Made by a program: the position numbers and the translations under genes. Positions 42,094 through 48,544 of a stretch of 53,539 nucleotides of DNA are shown one piece after another. The notes under the pieces are model-generated. The model was not told where the DNA came from and ran no database searches. It saw nothing but the letters and a program-made list of their open reading frames with translations. The first letter of the stretch is position 1. Each line of letters starts with the position of its first letter. Origin of the DNA: a virus; IMG/VR virus record IMGVR_UViG_3300033143_002559, positions 1-53,539 of that record; one strand, given 5' to 3'.

Positions 42094-42282
42094 CTACACT
42101 TTTTTGAACGGATCACGGATATTTGGGCGGCCGGGGCCGTTGGTGGTAGGCGCCGGGAAGTCGATTCTCTTCATTTTCCCGCCGCACTTTTGGCATACCG
42201 GGCCCTTGTCGCGGGCCTCGACGGAGCGGAAGGCCTCTTGGTTTCTGTTGCACTTGGCGCAGAAGTAGGCGTACATGGGCAT
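42094..42282 (-). CDS. FmdB-type zinc-ribbon protein, 62 aa
   Basis: Start chosen at MPMYAYFCAKC (42282), where the ATG overlaps the upstream stop (ATGA). CAKC at residues 8-11 and CQKC at 32-35, with an MPxYxYxC opening and GGKMKRI after the second knuckle, are the hallmark of the FmdB-like zinc-ribbon family (CxxC...CxxC), often annotated as regulatory proteins. The C-terminal tail (PAPTTNGPGRPNIRDPF) is disordered. In phages such proteins are found near morphogenesis genes and their function is unproven. Confidence 0.8.
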   Translation of the reverse strand: MPMYAYFCAKCNRNQEAFRSVEARDKGPVCQKCGGKMKRIDFPAPTTNGPGRPNIRDPFKKV

Positions 42283-42590
42283 CAGCGATCTCCTTTCAGC
42301 CACCGGATCCATCTGGCGACGGGCTTTTCTGGTGGGGGTACTACGATCGAGGCCGCGGCGATCCTGCTGGCGTAGTTGTCACGCGCCTTCTTTGCTTCGG
42401 ACAGGTCGAACGAAAGGTCATCGACTCTATCGAGCCCCGCCATGATCTCCACCAGGCGCTCGAAGTCATGCCGGTCCTGATCGCGGTCCCAGGCGAGTCG
42501 TGCGAACAACGTCAGGGTTTGCTCCTCGAGGGCGTCTACCCTCTGATCGAGGCGCTTCCTGTTGATGACGGACTGGGATTTGTTGGTCAC
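42282..42590 (-). CDS. Coiled-coil protein, 102 aa
   Basis: Most likely starts with GTG at 42590 (VTNKSQSVINRKRL), forming a GTGA overlap with the stop of the upstream gene; a longer frame runs to 42614. Residues 10-75 are heptad-like (RLDQRVDALEEQTLTLFARL), followed by a Pro-rich basic end (VVPPPEKPVARWIRWLKG). Coiled-coil with a basic tryptophan end might bind membrane or nucleic acid. Function unknown. Confidence 0.55.
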   Translation of the reverse strand: MTNKSQSVINRKRLDQRVDALEEQTLTLFARLAWDRDQDRHDFERLVEIMAGLDRVDDLSFDLSEAKKARDNYASRIAAASIVVPPPEKPVARWIRWLKGDR

Positions 42591-42922
42591 TTCTCCTCCT
42601 CGCAGAGATGGCATGGTTGTGCGTGATACGCGACGATTTCGCTCCCGCCGGGCCTTCCAAGGGATCTCGTGGTTGGGATAATCCCGGTATCGCCGCAGAG
42701 CTCACACGGCTCCTTCGGCGCCAGGCCGCGAAGAGTGGTGTTTTCTCGCCGCAACTCCATAATCTTCACCAACAGGCCCAGGAGGGCCGATGGGCGCCCG
42801 ATCGCCACTTCCATTGTGTCAAAATCCCACCACATGCTGAAGGTCTTCTGGATTTCTTGGCGGGTCATGTCTTCGAGGTGTTTAACATCGTAGACCCTGA
42901 AAGCACCAACGGATTCGCTCAT
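42587..42922 (-). CDS. Zinc-binding protein, 111 aa
   Basis: Start chosen at MSESVGAFRVYDVKHL (42922), overlapping the stop of the upstream micro-gene by ATGA. Residues 75-111 have a DnaJ-like knuckle, CELCGDTG, and a second CHLC near the end (QPCHLCEEEK), which together can bind one zinc. The N-terminal part is helical (EIQKTFSMWWDFDTMEVAIG). Part of a cluster of small zinc-binding proteins in this phage; role unknown. Confidence 0.65.
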   Translation of the reverse strand: MSESVGAFRVYDVKHLEDMTRQEIQKTFSMWWDFDTMEVAIGRPSALLGLLVKIMELRRENTTLRGLAPKEPCELCGDTGIIPTTRSLGRPGGSEIVAYHAQPCHLCEEEK

Positions 42923-43098
42923 GGTCCGAGCCTCCCTTGCGTGAATGGTAGGCGCGGCCTCGGCTGTTCTCCCAGGTGCCACGCGACCTTGTTGCAGCGA
43001 GCGCAGACGATGTACCGGCCGATTTGCGGGATGTAGGCCCATTCCGCGTTGTGCCCTCTCAGCCAACACACGGGGCGTAGGAGGATTCTGATGTTCAT
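42919..43098 (-). CDS. Small CxxC protein, 59 aa
   Basis: Begins MNIRILLRPVCWLRGHNAEW and carries the knuckle CARC at residues 32-35, with Cys11 and His16 as possible partners for zinc. The ATG lies eight bases after GGGAGGG (minus strand) and the stop TGA overlaps the next ATG. Similar short (C-W-x-x-x-G-H ... C-x-x-C) proteins recur in phages. Function unknown. Confidence 0.6.
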   Translation of the reverse strand: MNIRILLRPVCWLRGHNAEWAYIPQIGRYIVCARCNKVAWHLGEQPRPRLPFTQGRLGP

Positions 43099-43304
43099 GG
43101 TCCCTCCCTAAATTCAAAGAACCGACGGCCGACAGGGAAGGAGATTCGCAGGCGCCAGATATCGACGACCCAGTAGTTCCAGCCCCACGCCTTGCGGTTG
43201 ATGTGGGCGAAGTACCACGTCCCATTTGGATACCAGAACAGCCACAGCCACTTCGAGTTGAGGAGGATCCACATGCCGGCGGAGTCTTTCCGTGGGAGTC
43301 TCAT
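43095..43304 (-). CDS. Tryptophan-rich small protein, 69 aa
   Basis: Nine tryptophans in 69 residues (WILLNSKWLWLFWYPNGTWY, then WGWNYWVV). Amphipathic beta-like content and a basic end (LRISFPVGRRFFEFREGP) suggest a membrane-interacting or compact protein, but no family is known to me. It overlaps the start of the CxxC gene by four bases and the end of the replication gene by four. Function unknown. Confidence 0.55.
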   Translation of the reverse strand: MRLPRKDSAGMWILLNSKWLWLFWYPNGTWYFAHINRKAWGWNYWVVDIWRLRISFPVGRRFFEFREGP

Positions 43305-44407
43305 GCAGGCACATCCTGCGTGCTGAACTCGTAGCTCATGGGGTCAGGGATTCCGAACCGCTCTTGCAGCGTCTTCCGCGCCCAGGTCTCGAATTTCACC
43401 TGGGGAGGGCGATGGGCCTCCATCTGCATCTTGTCCTCATCGTCGAGGGAGTTGTACAGGTCAGTCATCATGGCGTCGTGGACGCTGTAGAATTCCTGTT
43501 CCATGAGTCCTTTCGGCGTGTCGGAGTCAGCGAGGGCCTCAAGTTTCTCCGATGCCACATCAACGACGGTCTGTTGAGCATCCGTCAACCCGGTGAGCTT
43601 CATCAGCGTCATCGCGTGTTTCATAATGTGCTTCATTGTCTCCTCCAATGTTTCCGCATCTTCCGTGATCTGTTTCGGCGCCGGGCCCTTCTGGGCCTCC
43701 CCTTGTTTGTCACGATTCGTGATCCACGTCCGCGCCGCCGCCTTCCAGTTCTTCATCGGGGTCTTCGTAGATCCGATCAACCACCCCTTCGCATCGTTAG
43801 CGTCAACGAAGTCCGACCCATCGAACCGAGTCTCGCCCTTCTCGTCCAGATACGCCTGGACCTCCTCGACCGAGGGTTTGACCCACCCCTGTTTCTTCCC
43901 CTTTACAATCCCCTTCTTCTTAACATCACATACATCTACATCTACATCTACACCTACAACTACAGACGAACGCTCCTGTAACACACTGTCACGGTCTGAT
44001 AACGCTAGATCGTTAGGAACCGTTACATCACCGTTACGACCCTTATCCCTGAACCGTTGTTGCCTGATTCTACCCTGTTCTAGCTCCCTCTGATAGCTCG
44101 CTCGTTGCCGATATTCCCTGTAATTTACGATGTGCCATAGGTTCTGACCTACCGATACGATCCGACGACCCTCTTCCTTCTGACTCGTCGAATACGGGTC
44201 CGGTTTCGAGAGCTCCACCAACGCATCCTCCGCCTGCCCTACCGGCATGTTCGCTACCCTCGCTAGATTAGCCGCCGTACACCTGAAATTGCCCTCCTTG
44301 TCGCACATCAGCAGGATCGTGACCCACCCCCACTTCACATGAACCTTGTGGTCATTGATTGAAGACCTCAACATATCGCTCCACAGCAGTACGAAGTGGT
44401 CACTCAT
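43301..44407 (-). CDS. Replication-initiator-like protein, 368 aa
   Basis: N-terminal 115 residues form a winged-helix domain of the type found in phage replisome organisers and DnaD-like initiators: FVLLWSDMLRSS-IN, VHVKWGWVTILLMCDKEGNF, LARVANMPVGQAEDALVELS and YREYRQRASYQREL. Residues 150-170 hold an acidic Val-Asp run (VVVGVDVDVDVCDVKK) encoded by a TACATC microsatellite. The C-terminal half is helical and charged (ETMKHIMKHAMTLMKLTGLT). Proteins of this type bind an origin, often inside or next to their own gene, and recruit a host helicase loader. It is the only replication gene seen. Located next to the control region. Confidence 0.65.
   Translation of the reverse strand: MSDHFVLLWSDMLRSSINDHKVHVKWGWVTILLMCDKEGNFRCTAANLARVANMPVGQAEDALVELSKPDPYSTSQKEEGRRIVSVGQNLWHIVNYREYRQRASYQRELEQGRIRQQRFRDKGRNGDVTVPNDLALSDRDSVLQERSSVVVGVDVDVDVCDVKKKGIVKGKKQGWVKPSVEEVQAYLDEKGETRFDGSDFVDANDAKGWLIGSTKTPMKNWKAAARTWITNRDKQGEAQKGPAPKQITEDAETLEETMKHIMKHAMTLMKLTGLTDAQQTVVDVASEKLEALADSDTPKGLMEQEFYSVHDAMMTDLYNSLDDEDKMQMEAHRPPQVKFETWARKTLQERFGIPDPMSYEFSTQDVPA
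43931..43966. repeat. TACATC hexamer microsatellite
   Basis: Three perfect TACATC units followed by TACACC, TACAAC and TACAGA, six hexamers in all. On the minus strand this codes the Val-Asp run of the replication protein. Hexamer expansions keep the frame, so repeat-length variation would change linker length without breaking the protein. In some phages origins are direct repeats inside the initiator gene. Confidence 0.7.
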
Positions 44408-44621
44408 TGACCGCCTCCTCGTTCTCGTTGGCCTCGGCCTCTAATGCCATGAACGTCTCTGCCGCCCTCGAGAACGGCCTGGACGCCCTCGCCTCCCACA
44501 TCGGGACCGTTGACTTGCTTACCCCCAACATCTCCGCCAGCGCCTCCTGTGTGATGCCCATGCGGTGTCTGAGATTGATGACTCTGTGCATCCAGTCCAT
44601 TTCGTCCATTAAAAGACTCAT
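44400..44621 (-). CDS. XRE-family HTH regulator, 73 aa
   Basis: Start chosen at ATG 44621 with GGAGG eight bases upstream; the longer frame from a TTG is rejected. Residues 14-50 are a helix-turn-helix: LRHRMGITQEALAEMLGVSK followed by STVPMWEARASRPF, the recognition-helix pattern of XRE and Cro/CI-type proteins. Acidic C-terminal tail (LEAEANENEEAVNE). First gene of the leftward operon and adjacent to the control region with several DNA dyads, so autoregulation and a switch role between arms are likely. Confidence 0.8.
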   Translation of the reverse strand: MSLLMDEMDWMHRVINLRHRMGITQEALAEMLGVSKSTVPMWEARASRPFSRAAETFMALEAEANENEEAVNE

Positions 44622-44640
44622 TCGACAGCCTCCACTACTC

Positions 44641-44668
44641 AATTTACTACTAATTATCTAAAAGTCAA
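44641..44668 (-). promoter_or_regulatory. Candidate leftward promoter
   Basis: On the minus strand TTGACT (44663-44668) and TAAATT (44641-44646) are separated by 16 bases. The expected start lies about 13 bases upstream of the XRE start codon, so the leader would be very short and nearly only the ribosome binding site. The match to a sigma-70 -35 is good and to a -10 moderate. It would drive the whole leftward arm. Confidence 0.4.
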
Positions 44669-44790
44669 GAGGTCTAGTGAGGCATAGGAGGATCGAAAAT
44701 AGGTGCAAATTATGGGAGGGGGGTTTGTTCCTCCGTCCTCGTCCGGCTCGGGGGTGGACGGTGGCGGTTGGAGTCGGTGCCTCGTTGGAT

Positions 44791-44812
44791 AGTGTACTCC
44801 ATAGGCTACACT
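44791..44812. repeat. Dyad AGTGTA-N10-TACACT
   Basis: Perfect six-base arms separated by ten bases, so the two half-sites are 16 bases apart. The right arm TACACT overlaps a -10-like position 16 bases from a weak TTGGAT box. It may be an operator for one of the HTH proteins. Chance occurrence of one six-base dyad is not rare. Confidence 0.4.
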
Positions 44813-44983
44813 CTCACCCCCACCACCACCACTGCTCGACGTCCTCCCGTCTCAGGTTTACATAATGCACGTTATCGGCAGCTAGGAGAGGACCACCCAA
44901 CGCACCAGGACCACGCCACGGCATGCACCATCTCATGTGGGCCCATACCACCCCCACCCAAGAGGGGAGTAGGTGAGACCGAG

Positions 44984-44998
44984 TGACGTACAACGTCA
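44984..44998. repeat. Dyad TGACGT-ACA-ACGTCA
   Basis: Two perfect six-base arms around a three-base centre, a 15-bp operator-like palindrome in the gene-free region. Compact odd-centred dyads of this length fit binding by a dimeric HTH repressor. Confidence 0.5.
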
Positions 44999-45015
44999 TT
45001 CGCCAATTGACAACG

Positions 45016-45043
45016 ACCACGGTAGTACTGCGTTCACCGTGGT
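45016..45043. repeat. Inverted repeat ACCACGGT-N12-ACCGTGGT
   Basis: Perfect eight-base arms (45016-45023 and 45036-45043) with a 12-base loop. It can act as a wide operator or form a hairpin in single-stranded DNA or RNA. No T-run follows on the plus strand, so it is unlikely to be a terminator. A TTGACA sequence lies just to its left (45007-45012) without a matching -10. Confidence 0.5.
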
Positions 45044-45144
45044 TTCGGGAATCGCCACCCCAAGCCACCTCCCGCCGCACCAGCTCGGCCCATGCTACCC
45101 AACCGAACCCCACCAAGATCCACCCACCACCAAGAGATTAGTAC

Positions 45145-45158
45145 CGGACTCGAGTCCG
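45145..45158. repeat. Perfect 14-bp palindrome CGGACTCGAGTCCG
   Basis: A fully self-complementary 14-mer. Palindromes this long without a spacer are uncommon by chance and suit binding of a symmetrical dimer. It lies between the 28-bp inverted repeat and the candidate rightward promoter. Confidence 0.5.
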
Positions 45159-45194
45159 TGACCTGGTGCCCACCAACCCAACCCAAACCAACCA

Positions 45195-45223
45195 TTGACA
45201 TCCTAACCGACAAGGTATACCTT
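45195..45223 (+). promoter_or_regulatory. Candidate early rightward promoter with overlapping operator
   Basis: TTGACA (45195-45200) is a perfect -35; TATACC (45216-45221) is a fair -10 with a short 15-base spacer. A perfect 12-bp palindrome, AAGGTATACCTT (45212-45223), covers the -10, an arrangement typical of repressed promoters. The start would lie about 160 bases before the first rightward gene (45387). Confidence 0.5.
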
Positions 45224-45386
45224 TGTAGGTAGGCCCGGGCGCCATGCCAGGGCAAACCACAACCGAAAGGAGCACCAGCCCGCCACCCGGGCGGGACCAA
45301 CCCCCAAATACTACTAGCGTGGATCCTGGGGTGCGTCCCGCCCGTTGCTTTCATCACCGACCGAACACCGGAAAGGAGAGGATGGA

Positions 45387-45677
45387 ATGACCACGCGCAC
45401 CGCAAAACCGGGAGAGTTTGACGCATGGGTAGCAGCGGAGGTTGAGAAAATTAGAAAAGGAAGGAGTGACGGCATGTTCACGAAGCCGAACGACAGGTAC
45501 AAGGTTTGGGTCGTGATCGAGAGACAGACACCAGACGACGGAGAGGATATCTACACGGACATTTGCAGCCCCGTCGACGTCGGCCCGCCGCTTGGATACA
45601 ACACCCTCACGGCCGCGATCGAGGTGTTCTACGACATCACCGGAGAACGCCCGGAATGGAACGTGGAGGAACCATGA
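45387..45677 (+). CDS. Hypothetical early protein, 96 aa
   Basis: First rightward gene after the control region. Start at 45387 chosen because AAAGGAGAGGATGGA precedes it; the longer frame from 45345 is rejected. Helical N-terminus (MTTRTAKPGEFDAWVAAEVE), beta-like centre (RYKVWVVIERQTPDDGEDIY). Overlaps the next start by ATGA. No family recognised. Position suggests early expression and a host- or DNA-interacting role. Confidence 0.6.
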   Translation: MTTRTAKPGEFDAWVAAEVEKIRKGRSDGMFTKPNDRYKVWVVIERQTPDDGEDIYTDICSPVDVGPPLGYNTLTAAIEVFYDITGERPEWNVEEP

Positions 45678-46003
45678 CCACCTACCGCTACCAGTACCAG
45701 GAGCATCCCCACAACCACGGCACGCCAGAGCCCCACACGATCACCAGGGAGCAACTGTTAGCGCGTCTCACGGTCTGGAGAGGACACCCCGACGGCCTAG
45801 CGTCGGATCTGTTGCACCAGCTGGAGAACGGACGCCCCCACGGACAATGGTACAGACTTGCGCCGTTCGAGTCCTACCGCGTTGACATTGACCACCAGGA
45901 GCCCACCATCCCCCGAGACGTAGCCTGTGTCTCGACCGCGGAAGAGCAATTCATAGACGACCACATCGGGCAATCGGTTGATGACTTGATGGACCCTTGG
46001 TGA
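45674..46003 (+). CDS. Hypothetical early protein, 109 aa
   Basis: Starts MTTYRYQYQEHPHNHGTPEP at 45674 (ATGA overlap). Rich in His, Gln and Tyr; C-terminal half acidic (EEQFIDDHIGQSVDDLMDPW). No motif recognised. Part of a coupled run of small early genes between the control region and the first rightward terminator. Confidence 0.55.
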   Translation: MTTYRYQYQEHPHNHGTPEPHTITREQLLARLTVWRGHPDGLASDLLHQLENGRPHGQWYRLAPFESYRVDIDHQEPTIPRDVACVSTAEEQFIDDHIGQSVDDLMDPW

Positions 46004-46007
46004 CACC

Positions 46008-46274
46008 ATGAACACCACGACAACCGAAACCACGCTCCTTGAAGCCCTGCTACACGACATCGAACACCGGATTTACGACACCGTGGCCGAACACCTCGAG
46101 CACAGCCTGCCGCGGGACACTAGCGCGACAATCGCAGCCGCGGCCGCCCATGCCGGTAGGAAACGAGCGAGACTACTGCTAGCCCGCCGATACTTTTGCG
46201 CTTCCCCTACCTGCCCCGGATACCCATTCAAAGCGAGCGACCACGCCCACCCCGCCCGAACGTGCCCGCCATGA
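46008..46274 (+). CDS. Hypothetical early protein, 88 aa
   Basis: N-terminal helices (TTLLEALLHDIEHRIYDTVA), an Ala/Arg-rich middle (IAAAAAHAGRKRARLLLARR) and a Cys pair at the C-terminus (CASPTC ... C). The stop overlaps the RadC-like start by ATGA. Its N-terminal MNTTTT is repeated at the start of the RadC-like protein, probably reflecting coincidence of the start-region code. Unknown function. Confidence 0.55.
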   Translation: MNTTTTETTLLEALLHDIEHRIYDTVAEHLEHSLPRDTSATIAAAAAHAGRKRARLLLARRYFCASPTCPGYPFKASDHAHPARTCPP

Positions 46275-46762
46275 ACACCACCACAACCCGCTACGCCATG
46301 CGCCTTCACACCGTCAGCGTGGTATGCGACCACGCGCAACCGGACAAGGACGGGATCATTGGCTACCAAGCCGACAAGCCGGAGAACGCTGGACGGCTTG
46401 TCCTCGACCTGCTCGCGACCGTCGACCCCGACGGGGAGACATTCGGCATTGTCACCCTTGACGGACGCCACCGCGTTACCGGGTTCAAGCTCTTGACCCA
46501 AGGCACCAGGACCCAGGCACCCGTGGACGGCCGAAAGCTCTTTCGGGCCGCGATGAAAATGGACGCCGTGAGCGTGATCCTATTCCACAACCACCCAAGC
46601 GGAGACCCCGAACCATCGCGGCAAGACCTCGACTTGACCCGGAGGCTAGTGTTAGGCGGAAAGGTCGTCGGAATCGACGTCGTTGACCACATCCTGACCA
46701 CGCCCAACGACCGTTGGGTATCGCTACGATCCACACGCGCCGATGTGTTCTCAGACGCATGA
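46271..46762 (+). CDS. RadC-like JAB domain protein, 163 aa
   Basis: Start at 46271 (ATGA overlap). JAB/JAMM metal site visible: E56 in GETFGIVTLDGRHRV, then H106-N-H108-P-S-G-D-P-E-P-S116-R-Q-D119, the canonical H-x-H-x7-S-x2-D, and a following LVLGGKVVGIDVVDHILTT. It lacks the N-terminal HhH domain of cellular RadC, as do most phage and plasmid versions. JAB domains of this type are metalloproteases or deubiquitinase relatives, often found with polyvalent or anti-restriction genes on mobile DNA. Actual substrate unknown; likely acts early on host or defence proteins. Confidence 0.85.
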   Translation: MNTTTTRYAMRLHTVSVVCDHAQPDKDGIIGYQADKPENAGRLVLDLLATVDPDGETFGIVTLDGRHRVTGFKLLTQGTRTQAPVDGRKLFRAAMKMDAVSVILFHNHPSGDPEPSRQDLDLTRRLVLGGKVVGIDVVDHILTTPNDRWVSLRSTRADVFSDA

Positions 46763-46779
46763 AGAAAGGAGCAAGACCG

Positions 46780-46983
46780 ATGCCACACGCCACCGTGCGA
46801 ACCTGGACCGACAACCACATGGACGAGATCATTTCAGCCGTGGAGAGCGGCGAGTACATGGGCTTTTGTACCGCTTGCGGCGAAGAAGCGTACGGGATCG
46901 AGCCCGATGCCCACGAGCACAAGTGTCCCGCATGTGACGCCCGCGCAGTCTACGGAGCCGAAGAATTGTTGTTGTACTGCTAA
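46780..46983 (+). CDS. Zinc-finger protein, 67 aa
   Basis: Start chosen at MPHATVRTWTDNHMDEI (46780) with AAAGGAG nine bases upstream. The C-terminal half has CTAC and CPAC knuckles (residues about 30-55) spaced by EEAYGIEPDAHEHK, a small zinc ribbon that is likely structural. Phage microproteins of this kind are often host-factor binders. Function unknown. Confidence 0.65.
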   Translation: MPHATVRTWTDNHMDEIISAVESGEYMGFCTACGEEAYGIEPDAHEHKCPACDARAVYGAEELLLYC

Positions 46984-46992
46984 CGCCCCTCG

Positions 46993-47018
46993 AAGGCCCG
47001 TTGCCCGTGGCGGGCCTT
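46993..47018 (+). other. Hairpin AAGGCCCG-N10-CGGGCCTT
   Basis: Perfect eight-bp GC-rich stem (46993-47000 with 47011-47018) with a ten-base loop, ten bases after a stop codon and just before the next ribosome binding site. No U-run follows, so it is not an intrinsic terminator; it may protect the upstream RNA 3' end after processing or cause attenuation. Confidence 0.5.
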
Positions 47019-47051
47019 GTGGGGGCTGTAGCCCGGAAAGGAGCGAGAACA

Positions 47052-47429
47052 ATGGAAAACGGCGCAGGAATCGACCATGTTTGGCCGGCGGACGACATCC
47101 CACCGGACGCGGGGCCGCAGGAGTATTGCGGGGCGTGTGGGGACTTTATCGAGTGTTGCGACGGGCACGAGGACGAGGGACCAGAGCTCAAGCTAACCCA
47201 AGAGGACGCGCCACGGGAGCAGGGGGAGATGTTCAAGAACCTTCCCCAACGCGCAAGCAACGAGGAACACGTTAGCGATGGTGGGGAGCGTTGCCCGTTC
47301 TGCCGGTCGGATGAGATCGAAGGAGGGGAGGTGTCAACGGGCGGAGGTAGCGCGTGGCAGGGGATGAGCTGCCGTTGTGGAGCGACATGGTACGACCATT
47401 ACACGCTTCACGGGTACACGAAACGTTGA
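47052..47429 (+). CDS. Zinc-binding protein with two cysteine-rich sites, 125 aa
   Basis: Start at 47052 (MENGAGIDHVWPAD) with AAAGGAG upstream. The first site is YCGACGDFIECCDGH (residues about 25-39); the second is CPFC ... CRCGATW near 82-113 (ERCPFCRSDEIEGG; SCRCGATWYDHY). The second is a common phage zinc-ribbon type (CPFC-x-S, CRC-x-A-x-W). An acidic middle joins them. Function unknown. Confidence 0.65.
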   Translation: MENGAGIDHVWPADDIPPDAGPQEYCGACGDFIECCDGHEDEGPELKLTQEDAPREQGEMFKNLPQRASNEEHVSDGGERCPFCRSDEIEGGEVSTGGGSAWQGMSCRCGATWYDHYTLHGYTKR

Positions 47430-47442
47430 AAGGAGAGAGGGC

Positions 47443-47760
47443 ATGAACCAGGAACAGAGCATCCGAGAGATCGACGAGAGCGTACTTATCAAGCTGGTGG
47501 TTGACGGGGCGGCGGATATGGCGATGGTGAAGGAGACTCTCACCCTAGCCGATGAGCTTGCCAGTCAATCCGCAATCTACGCCGGCCGCGCCGCGGACGA
47601 GATCCGCCGAGTGATCGAGCGGGGGAGCGGGGCGAGGTGGTACGAGAAAAGCACCCGGTCGGACTGGAAAGAGATCCAAGCGTTAGCCCTGGCCGCGGGA
47701 ATCAACGCACAGATGACCATTTACAGGATCAGAGAAGCGGCGGAAAGGTTGACGCCATGA
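47443..47760 (+). CDS. Helical early protein, 105 aa
   Basis: Start at 47443 (MNQEQSIREIDESV) behind GAAAGGAGAGAGG. All-helical, charged: LVVDGAADMAMVKETLTLAD, then ALALAAGINAQMTIYRIREA. Overlaps the LPD29-like gene start by ATGA. No family recognised. Likely acts with the LPD29-type protein by coupling. Confidence 0.55.
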   Translation: MNQEQSIREIDESVLIKLVVDGAADMAMVKETLTLADELASQSAIYAGRAADEIRRVIERGSGARWYEKSTRSDWKEIQALALAAGINAQMTIYRIREAAERLTP

Positions 47761-48347
47761 CCGACTACAGCTATCTGACCGTGACCGAGGTTGCGAAGCT
47801 GATTCGCAAAGCACTCAAGGAGGCGAGCCCAGGAGATAAGTTCTCTGTGCGATCCTCCAAGTATGCCGGCGGATCTTCAATTGACATATCATGGACCGAT
47901 GGACCCACCGAGGACCAGGTGAGAGAGCTGGCATCGAAGTTCGAGGGATCCTATTTCGATGGGTCGATTGATTACAAAGGCTCGAAGTACCACACGCTTG
48001 ACGGTGAGCCCGTCTCGATCCTCTGTGATTACATCTTTTACCGCCACGAGAGCTCGGAAGCGGCATTAACCACCGCGATCATCGCCGCGGTCATGCACTA
48101 TGGGGCGTTCAACGTACCAACGGTGGAGGATTTCAAGACGGGTCACTCCTGCAACACCACGCCGATAGGTAACGCGCAGGGCGAACCGAATTGGTCGTGG
48201 TCGAACATCATTCGCCGCACCATCGAAAAGAAAGAAGACTGGACCGAATCACCGCCCGGCCTCCTCCCGTCACCCACAGCCGAGCGTATTCAGAGTGCCG
48301 GGGACGATGGCTACGGGCAGGGCAGAACCGGGAGGGTTTCAGCATGA
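47757..48347 (+). CDS. LPD29-type (large polyvalent protein-associated) protein, 196 aa
   Basis: Residues 5-100 match the pattern I know for LPD29: TVTEVAKLIRKALKEASPGD, KFSVRSSKYAGGSSIDISW, TDGPTEDQVRELASKF, and SYFDGSIDYKGSKYHTLDG. LPD domains occur in plasmid and phage polyvalent proteins. Here the domain stands alone with a C-terminal tail (WTESPPGLLPSPTAER). C-terminal region after residue 150 is disordered. Molecular function is not known for the domain; in mobile elements it travels with RadC/JAB proteins, as here (46271). Overlaps the next gene by ATGA. Confidence 0.8.
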   Translation: MTDYSYLTVTEVAKLIRKALKEASPGDKFSVRSSKYAGGSSIDISWTDGPTEDQVRELASKFEGSYFDGSIDYKGSKYHTLDGEPVSILCDYIFYRHESSEAALTTAIIAAVMHYGAFNVPTVEDFKTGHSCNTTPIGNAQGEPNWSWSNIIRRTIEKKEDWTESPPGLLPSPTAERIQSAGDDGYGQGRTGRVSA

Positions 48348-48544
48348 AGATTGTAATTGAATTCAGCACCGACAACGCAGCATTTCAAGATGGCTACTTT
48401 TTGCCGGAAATAGGCGATGTGATTCTGACGAAGGCATACAACGCCATCCACGACAACCGGCACCAGTACGAAAAATGGGAGGAGAAAATCCACGACAGCA
48501 ACGGGAACACGGTGGGAACCGTCACCGGGGAAGGTGCCCAATGA
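48344..48544 (+). CDS. Hypothetical early protein, 66 aa
   Basis: Starts MKIVIEFSTDNAAFQDGYFL (48344), ATGA-coupled to the LPD29-type gene. A beta-strand followed by a helix (YNAIHDNRHQYEKW). I recall small M-K-I-x-I-E-F-x-T-D-N-A-A-F-type proteins encoded just after LPD29-like proteins in other mobile DNA, so a partner role is plausible. No biochemical function known. Confidence 0.6.
   Translation: MKIVIEFSTDNAAFQDGYFLPEIGDVILTKAYNAIHDNRHQYEKWEEKIHDSNGNTVGTVTGEGAQ

Larger units (their letters stand above)
44622..45386. other. Gene-free control region between the two arms
   Basis: About 765 bases without a convincing gene; reading frames here are shadow-like. The plus strand is unusually rich in C and A (many CCACCA and ACCCA runs) and poor in G over about 44805-45200. 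It carries at least five dyads, listed separately, plus promoter-like elements at both ends. Divergent arms meeting here and the replication initiator next to it make this the likely regulatory hub and possibly the replication origin. Confidence 0.6.

Noticed and set aside
43931-43966. Repeated TACATC considered as a CRISPR-like or tandem noncoding array
   Set aside because: Units are six bases with no spacers and lie in a coding frame; it is a coding microsatellite.
45036-45060. Terminator at the ACCACGGT/ACCGTGGT inverted repeat
   Set aside because: No T-run on either strand and no gene upstream to terminate.
44805-45180. Protein-coding frames in the control region (for example 44814-45116 minus)
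   Set aside because: Trp/Val/Arg-rich shadow of a C/A-rich strand, no ribosome binding site, and inconsistent with neighbouring gene style.
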